Of a DNA stretch of 50,249 nt, positions 46,175 through 50,249 are shown one piece after another; position 1 is the first letter of the stretch; every line of letters begins with the position of its first letter. The stretch is from a virus. The notes below the pieces were generated by a model. It saw only the letters and a list, made by a program, of their open reading frames with translations. It searched no databases and had not been told where the DNA came from. Location: positions 1 through 50,249 of IMG/VR virus record IMGVR_UViG_3300030906_000025. One strand, written 5' to 3'. The position numbers and the translations under genes are program-made.

Positions 46175-46398
46175 GATGCACCGCCGAGCAGTTCGTCGAC
46201 GTCCTCGGCCTTCACGAGGACGTTGCGCGGCAGGCTGCCCTGGGAGGGTCCGACGATGCCGTACTCCTCCAGCTCGTCGAGGAGGTCGACGGCGTCGCCC
46301 ATGCTGACGTGCAGGCGGCGCTGGAGACGGTCGGGGGCGGCGAAGCGGCTGGTGGTGACGAGGATCGCGGCGTCGTAGAGCAGCTGGTCGGCGGCCAT
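46171..46398 (-). CDS. Stand-alone FtsK-gamma-like winged helix
   Basis: 75 residues; the ATG overlaps the upstream stop. DQLLYDAAILVTTSRFAAPD, then LQRRLHVSMGDAVDLLDELE and EYGIVGPSQGSLPRNVLV follow the FtsK gamma domain line by line (family: D-x-L-x-x-A-x-x-x-V...S-x-L-Q-R-x-L-x-I-x-x...L-x-x-x-G-I-V-G-P-x-x-G). The gamma domain reads short polar DNA sequences (KOPS) to orient the motor. Here it is a separate protein, while the TraB-like motor of this window has a different wing. It may load or orient that motor. Confidence 0.8.
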   Translation of the reverse strand: MAADQLLYDAAILVTTSRFAAPDRLQRRLHVSMGDAVDLLDELEEYGIVGPSQGSLPRNVLVKAEDVDELLGGAS

Positions 46399-46724
46399 CA
46401 GGCGTCGTCCCTGAATGCGCGCCATGCGGCGGGTTCGCCGATCCCGACCGGGCGCAGGCCCTCGGCGACCATCGCCGCGTTCAGGTCGGCGCGGGTGAAC
46501 GAGCGCGGGCCGTACGGGGCGGTCGGCAGGTCGTGGCTCAGCGGGCGGGCGGTGAGGCGCTGCTTCGGCGGGGCTGGGCGCGGGCTCGGATCCGTCACCC
46601 GTGGGGCATCTGTGCAGGTGCGGGCCAGATCGGTAGTCTCCACTTGGACCTTCCTCTGTGGCTTAGCGGCTTGAGGGTGGTCTGACCCCGACCACATGAC
46701 GTTGCGAGCGTCGGTCGGGGTCAT
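46398..46724 (-). CDS. Disordered small protein, first gene of leftward operon
   Basis: 108 residues, MTPTDARNVMWSGSDHPQAA..., Pro/Arg/Thr-rich until a helix near the end (RSFTRADLNAAMVAEGLRPV). The first gene of the coupled run that includes the FtsK-gamma-like protein. Its promoter region carries paired palindromes. The start could be the inner ATG (MWSGSD). Confidence 0.5.
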   Translation of the reverse strand: MTPTDARNVMWSGSDHPQAAKPQRKVQVETTDLARTCTDAPRVTDPSPRPAPPKQRLTARPLSHDLPTAPYGPRSFTRADLNAAMVAEGLRPVGIGEPAAWRAFRDDA

Positions 46725-46760
46725 TTGTTGATCAGTGGCGCGTGGCCACTCATAGCAACT

Positions 46761-46799
46761 TAGACCCCCGGTCTAGCCGAGCGCAAGACCGGGGGTCTA
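46761..46799. promoter_or_regulatory. Two palindromic operators between divergent genes
   Basis: TAGACC-CCC-GGTCTA and AAGACC-GGG-GGTCTA, centred 24 bases apart, which also form one 14-bp inverted repeat. They lie over the probable promoter of the rightward gene (TAGCAT overlaps the end) and close to that of the leftward operon. Repressor sites, by structure. Confidence 0.65.
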
Positions 46800-46843
46800 G
46801 CATCCGTATTGGCCACGCTCTCGCGAGGGAAAGGGAGCGCGGA

Positions 46844-47143
46844 GTGACACAGCAGCCCGAGGAGGTGGTGAGGTTCTTGGACGCCATCAAGGCCCTGGAA
46901 GAGATCGAAGACGATGCCGCCTGTGCCCAGGCCATCACCAAGGTCTTGAAGGACTGGCCGGAGAATCACGCCCGGCTCCGCGAGATCCGCCAGGAACGCG
47001 TCCGCCGGATGAAAGGCGAGGGTAAGACCTGGCAGGAGATCGGAGACTCCATGGGCATCCACTTCACGCGCGCCCAGCAGATCGCCAAGGGCATCCGCGG
47101 CGGGAAGGGGCCAAAGAAGGCCGACGACCCTCCCGCCGAGTAG
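46844..47143 (+). CDS. HTH protein (sigma-70 region 4-like)
   Basis: 99 residues from a GTG with GGGAG upstream. A helical N-terminal half (EEVVRFLDAIKALEEIEDDA; LKDWPENHARLREIRQERVR) and an HTH, MKGEGKTWQEIGDSMGIHFT then RAQQIAKGIRG, which resembles sigma factor region 4. Proteins of this shape are frequent in Streptomyces plasmids, prophages and chromosomes. It may bind the operators just upstream. A bidirectional terminator follows. Confidence 0.75.
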   Translation: MTQQPEEVVRFLDAIKALEEIEDDAACAQAITKVLKDWPENHARLREIRQERVRRMKGEGKTWQEIGDSMGIHFTRAQQIAKGIRGGKGPKKADDPPAE

Positions 47144-47155
47144 CCTCCACATGCA

Positions 47156-47192
47156 GAAGGACCGCGCCTGTCACCTGCGGGCGCGGTCCTTC
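47156..47192. terminator. Bidirectional terminator, 12-bp stem
   Basis: GAAGGACCGCGC and GCGCGGTCCTTC pair perfectly around 13 bases between converging genes. Confidence 0.8.
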
Positions 47193-47205
47193 GCTGCGGT
47201 CAACC

Positions 47206-47724
47206 TCAGGCCGCGAGGTACTCCTCGAGGTCGATGCCCAGCTGCTTGCTCGCCTGGACCGGGTTCGCAGAGCCGGGTGCCATGGTCTCGAGAGCGAGCA
47301 GCTTGTCGTAGAGCGCCACGTTCGAGCCGTACGTCTTCTCGAGCGTCAGGTGCTCGGAGCGCTTCGCCCGCAGCTCCTCCCACGGCGCGACCGTGATCAG
47401 CTCCTGGGCGATCCACTTCTGCCCGTCGCCCCGGATGCGCTTGAAGCCGGCGACCGCGGGCTTGGTGAGCAGCCGTCCGTCGAAGGAGATCAGCGCGGGC
47501 GCGACGCGGGACTTCGCGTAGCTCGAGACCTCGCCCGCGGCTCCCCGGCGGCGAATGTCGGCCTCGAGGTCGAACGCCCACGGACGCTGCGCCTGGACGG
47601 CGTCGTGGAGCTTCGAGAGGAACGCCGCGATCCGCAGCGCGGAGTCGGGCGTGCTCAGCACGACCTCCTCCATCATCTCGCTGTACTCGGCGACCCACTC
47701 GGGAGCCCAGCCGACCTTGCGCAC
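47206..47724 (-). CDS. ParB-operon partner protein, unknown
   Basis: 172 residues from a GTG with GGAGG five bases upstream, two bases after the parB stop. Mostly helical (APEWVAEYSEMMEEVVLSTP; QKWIAQELITVAPWEELRAK; KTYGSNVALYDKLLALETMA). I recognise no domain. Its position suggests a partition or copy-control role. Like parB it is rich in CTCGAG hexamers, unlike the rest of the window. Confidence 0.65.
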   Translation of the reverse strand: MRKVGWAPEWVAEYSEMMEEVVLSTPDSALRIAAFLSKLHDAVQAQRPWAFDLEADIRRRGAAGEVSSYAKSRVAPALISFDGRLLTKPAVAGFKRIRGDGQKWIAQELITVAPWEELRAKRSEHLTLEKTYGSNVALYDKLLALETMAPGSANPVQASKQLGIDLEEYLAA

Positions 47725-47725
47725 A

Positions 47726-48700
47726 TCAACCTCCAACGATCAGTGACAGCCCGGCGGGACGCTCCCGCAGGGAATCGATCTGCTCCACATAGGTCGTCAA
47801 CCTGGCAGCCATGGTTCGGAGTTCGTTCATTCCGTCCTCGTCGGCACTCGAGGCCACCTGCTCGGGGCGGAACATCCCCATCAGGCCGAAGCCCTTCGCC
47901 AGTTCCTTCTGGAAGGCCGCGCGCCACTTGAGGAGTCGGAGCTCGTCGGCACCGCCGGAGGCCTCGAGATACTCGGCCACGGGCGCGGTCAGAACCGCAG
48001 TCTCGGCCTGGACGACCTTCTTGAAGGCGGGGTCGATCTTGCCGGTGCGGTCCATGACGCGTTGCGCCTCGAGCGCCGCTGCGCGGACGGGAGCCGGGGC
48101 CTCGGGATCCCTGGCGGCCTGGACGACATGCCGGGCCTTCTCGAGCGTGCGACCGGAGAGGCCGCTGCCCCTGGCCTCCTGATCCCGCACTCGAGTCTTC
48201 GGAGTGGCGATCGACTCCGAATCGGACGCCGCGGGGGCTTCCTCTGCGGTCTCGGGCTCGAGGAAAAGGGTGGGCAAGTTTCCCACCCTTTCCGTTGCCG
48301 CCGGGCGGTTGGGTGCCGCCTTCCGGCCGGCCGCAGCCATGCGCTCCTTCGCCTGCGACTGCAGGACCGACCGCACGCGGTCCGCATGACGGACCGCCTC
48401 GGTGGGCGTGAAGTTCTTCCGGCAGGTGTTCTCATCGTCCTCGGCATGCAGGGCCTCGAGCTCGTCGGCGAGCGACTCGGCGATGTGCGCCGGGATCTGG
48501 TCGTGGCCGAGGAGGTGGTGCGCTTCGATGCGCCGGCCTCCGGCGACGAGCGTGTAGCCGTCGCCGTCCGGGCGCACGACGATCGGCTGCAGGAGTCCGC
48601 GGTCACGGATCGAGTCGACCAGCATGGTGAGGTCGCCGAGATCTTGGCGGGCTCGTTCGCCGATGCGGATCTGGCGGATGGGCAGGGTGGTGACTTTCAC
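47726..48700 (-). CDS. parB: ParB-family partition protein
   Basis: 324 residues. Starts MKVTTLPIRQIRIGERARQD, then LTMLVDSIRDRGLLQPIVVR and YTLVAGGRRIEAHHLLGHDQ: the ParB/Sulfiredoxin-like CTP-binding N-domain, with G-G-R-R-x-x-A in place of the more usual G-E-R-R. A helical middle (TPTEAVRHADRVRSVLQSQA) could be the DNA-binding part; a disordered Pro/Ala stretch and a helical C-terminal domain follow. It would bind a centromere and keep the element stable. No ParA gene is seen in the window. Confidence 0.8.
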   Translation of the reverse strand: MKVTTLPIRQIRIGERARQDLGDLTMLVDSIRDRGLLQPIVVRPDGDGYTLVAGGRRIEAHHLLGHDQIPAHIAESLADELEALHAEDDENTCRKNFTPTEAVRHADRVRSVLQSQAKERMAAAGRKAAPNRPAATERVGNLPTLFLEPETAEEAPAASDSESIATPKTRVRDQEARGSGLSGRTLEKARHVVQAARDPEAPAPVRAAALEAQRVMDRTGKIDPAFKKVVQAETAVLTAPVAEYLEASGGADELRLLKWRAAFQKELAKGFGLMGMFRPEQVASSADEDGMNELRTMAARLTTYVEQIDSLRERPAGLSLIVGG

Positions 48701-49066
48701 GGGCGCCTCCGGGGCGGTCCGTTCGCCAATGGGGTTGCCGGAACTGCCCCTTGAGGCTGTCCGGCGGAGGCGGAATCCGCCCCCACCCCTTGAACGAATG
48801 ACGTCCCCGAATCTCTCCGGAATCGGCCCAACTACTTCCAGTATGCGCAGGTCAGACGCACCGTCACGTCATCACGTGAGCTTCACGAATGGTGATCGAA
48901 TCCGACCGGATCGCGCCGCATTTCGACCGCTTCGCAGCCCTGTTGATCACGTCCCGCGCGCCCGCAGTAGAGCTGCCCTGTCCAATTCATCATCATCTGC
49001 ACCGTCTTGACATACTTTCAGATCTTGTGTCACCTTCGGCAGCACCCCGACCGAAGGAGTCCCGTC
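48701..49066. promoter_or_regulatory. Intergenic region with possible centromere and promoters
   Basis: About 365 bases between parB and the tandem-HTH gene, with no convincing gene. Contents: GGCGGA-A-TCCGCC palindrome (48769-48781); TCACGTCATCACGTGAGC with the TCACGTGA core of chromosomal parS (48872-48879) among shorter TCACG copies; and TTGACA at 49007 with TGACA/TGTCA arms. It should hold the promoters of both genes and may hold the site ParB binds. Confidence 0.5.
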
Positions 49067-49732
49067 ATGGCCGCTGGCCGTCTCGCCGAGTACGACTCAC
49101 GCCAGGCGATCAACCGCCTGAAGATCACCGAAGCGCACTGGCGCTGGGCCGAGCACCGCCGGCTCATCCCGGCGCCCGACGCCACCGAGGGCCGGTGGCT
49201 GCGCGCGACCGTCGAAGCCATCGACACCGCCAAGATCAGGCGCGAACTGCCCGACGGACCCATCGGCAACTACGAGGCCGCCAGCCGCATCGCAGCCGCG
49301 CTCGGCACCCCGAACCCGCCCGGCGGCCCCGACCACGTCAAAGCGTTCACCGTGCGGCGATTCATCGGCCGCGGCCTGCTCGTCGCCCTGTCCTGGGACC
49401 GGGCGTGCGTGCACCCCGGGCAGCTCGACCGGCTGTGCCGCCGCACCACCCTTCGGCGCCTGGTGGACGAGGAAACCCCGCTCGGCCCCGACCAGTCCGC
49501 AGCCCGGCTCGGCATCCGGCGCTCCGACTGGGACCACATCGTCCGGCTCGGCTGGGCCAAGCCCGTCGACTGGCAGAAAGTCCAGTTCGGCAGCAGCAAA
49601 GCCGGGGCCGTCGACGTGCCGGTCTACCGGAGCGGCGACGTGGACGCGATCCCGCGTCGGCGTAAGGCGGTCGACTGGGAGCAGCTGCGCGGGCTCGGGA
49701 AAGGACAGCGGTCACCGCTGGCCAAGCTGTAG
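49067..49732 (+). CDS. Tandem HTH-like DNA-binding protein
   Basis: 221 residues; GGAG lies eight bases before the ATG. Two similar segments, AINRLKITEAHWRWAEHRRL (~residue 14) and RLGIRRSDWDHIVRLGWAKP (~residue 155), look like paired winged helices; the middle contains AASRIAAALGTPNPPGGPDH and another helix pair. Basic C-terminus. It faces away from parB. It could be a regulator of the maintenance region or a replication-associated protein. I do not recognise a replication initiator motif. Confidence 0.65.
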   Translation: MAAGRLAEYDSRQAINRLKITEAHWRWAEHRRLIPAPDATEGRWLRATVEAIDTAKIRRELPDGPIGNYEAASRIAAALGTPNPPGGPDHVKAFTVRRFIGRGLLVALSWDRACVHPGQLDRLCRRTTLRRLVDEETPLGPDQSAARLGIRRSDWDHIVRLGWAKPVDWQKVQFGSSKAGAVDVPVYRSGDVDAIPRRRKAVDWEQLRGLGKGQRSPLAKL

Positions 49733-49746
49733 GCGGACATGCGACG

Positions 49747-49773
49747 GGCCCCGCCGGTCACCCGGTCGGGGCC
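49747..49773 (+). terminator. Hairpin after the tandem-HTH gene
   Basis: GGCCCCG and CGGGGCC with a 13-base loop, then TTC. Between converging genes. Confidence 0.6.
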
Positions 49774-49792
49774 TTCGCCATGCTGCTCCCGC

Positions 49793-50249
49793 CTAGCGTC
49801 GGCCTTGGCAGTATGAGCATCCGATGCAGCGCGGGTCGTGGACGATCGCGAGTGGATCCCCTGGCTCCCCGACCACATGCGCGTCCCAGCTGCCTCCTTC
49901 GGCACCGTGCGCGGCTTCGGCGATGCGGTTGTACATGCGGTCGCGTTCTTCCTCGGTGGCGCAGGCCGGGATGAACACGCCGATGGTGTAGCCGTCGCGC
50001 TCGGGTGTCGGCTGCGCAGCGGCCCGATGCTCTGCGACCCGCTCCCGCTCCACGTCCCGCTGTTCGACGACTGCCCGCCGTGGCTCCCCGGCCGGAACGA
50101 GGCGCAGGTCCAGCTCGAATCTCAGGGCGTGCAGGTATTCGGCGAGGGCGCCGACGGTGATGTCCCGGTCGCCGTCGAAGGCCCGGCGTACGGTCTTGGC
50201 GCGGACGCTGAGCCTGGCGGCGATCTCGTCGGGCGCGAGCCCGGACGCG
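49793..50249 (-). CDS. XRE-family HTH regulator, N-terminus beyond window edge
   Basis: Translated on the reverse strand to the edge: the first visible residues, ASGLAPDEIAARLSVRAKTV followed by RRAFDGDRDITVGALAEYLH, are a Cro/C1-type HTH. It continues with LRFELDLRLVPAGEP, a basic linker, a compact domain (YTIGVFIPACATEEERDRMY...AEAAHG) and a final zinc-like CIGCSYCQGRR. At least 151 residues; the start is outside the window. A phage-type repressor or antitoxin-like regulator is likely. A GTG inside could start an 86-residue form, but the HTH part in the same frame makes the longer gene preferable. Confidence 0.7.
   Translation of the reverse strand, partial: ASGLAPDEIAARLSVRAKTVRRAFDGDRDITVGALAEYLHALRFELDLRLVPAGEPRRAVVEQRDVERERVAEHRAAAQPTPERDGYTIGVFIPACATEEERDRMYNRIAEAAHGAEGGSWDAHVVGEPGDPLAIVHDPRCIGCSYCQGRR

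Noticed and set aside
46742-46843. Longer 133-residue start for the HTH gene
   Set aside because: The extra residues cover the operators and promoter; the GTG at 46844 has the better ribosome site.
49067-49732. Calling the tandem-HTH protein a replication initiator
   Set aside because: No iterons, DnaA boxes or initiator motif are visible nearby; HTH content alone does not show this.
1-50249. Integrase, attachment sites or prophage ends
   Set aside because: No tyrosine or serine recombinase motif and no matching direct repeats were seen. The tRNA fragment could be a relic of an attachment site, but nothing supports that directly.

Overview
The window is a high-GC actinobacterial sequence, very probably from Streptomyces or a close relative. 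The codons have GC-rich third positions, GTG starts are common, and TraB-type translocase, DUF2637, SHOCT and DUF4236 proteins are present. It reads as a siphovirus structural module joined directly to a plasmid maintenance and transfer module, that is, part of a phage-plasmid (compare the linear Streptomyces prophage-plasmid pZL12, recalled rather than searched). No integrase, endolysin, holin, ParA or recognisable replication initiator lies inside the window, and no end or attachment site is visible.

About 1 to 30.8 kb holds phage structural genes, nearly all on the minus strand, so they read from right to left. In transcription order they are: small accessory genes, four or more surface or fibre-like proteins (including a 22-residue-repeat protein and an 830-residue fibre with H-x-H motifs), small terminase, large terminase (interrupted by an intein that carries an HNH gene in another frame), portal, a second fibre-like protein, a MuF-type head protein fused to a 2H phosphoesterase domain, protease/scaffold, major capsid protein with an inserted Ig/Fn3-like segment, head-tail connectors, major tail protein, tail chaperone with a -1 frameshift, tape measure with five internal repeats, and a minor tail protein cut by the left edge. 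Two genes sit on the opposite strand inside this module: an HNH endonuclease between capsid and protease, and a SHOCT-domain cargo gene between portal and MuF.

About 30.8 to 37.5 kb is the early/accessory zone: tiny Cys-rich proteins, a three-helix protein resembling the Acb2/Tad1 cyclic-nucleotide sponges, a tRNA cluster (Met, His, Asn, a fragment, Thr), an HTH regulator behind a perfect palindrome, a DUF262 protein and a DUF4236 protein. At 37.5 kb two promoters diverge from an inverted repeat.

About 37.6 to 46.7 kb resembles a Streptomyces conjugative-plasmid block: an Mrr-like membrane nuclease, an FtsK/TraB translocase, helical and disordered partner proteins, a DUF2637 membrane protein, then a run of short, translationally coupled genes that includes a stand-alone FtsK-gamma-like winged helix.

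About 46.7 to 50.2 kb holds control and partition functions: a divergent promoter with paired palindromic operators, an HTH protein, a ParB-family protein with a partner gene, a putative centromere-like region, a tandem HTH protein, and an XRE-type regulator cut by the right edge. The layout suggests an element that is maintained as a plasmid, can make virions, and carries a double-stranded DNA pump that may serve cell-to-cell transfer.
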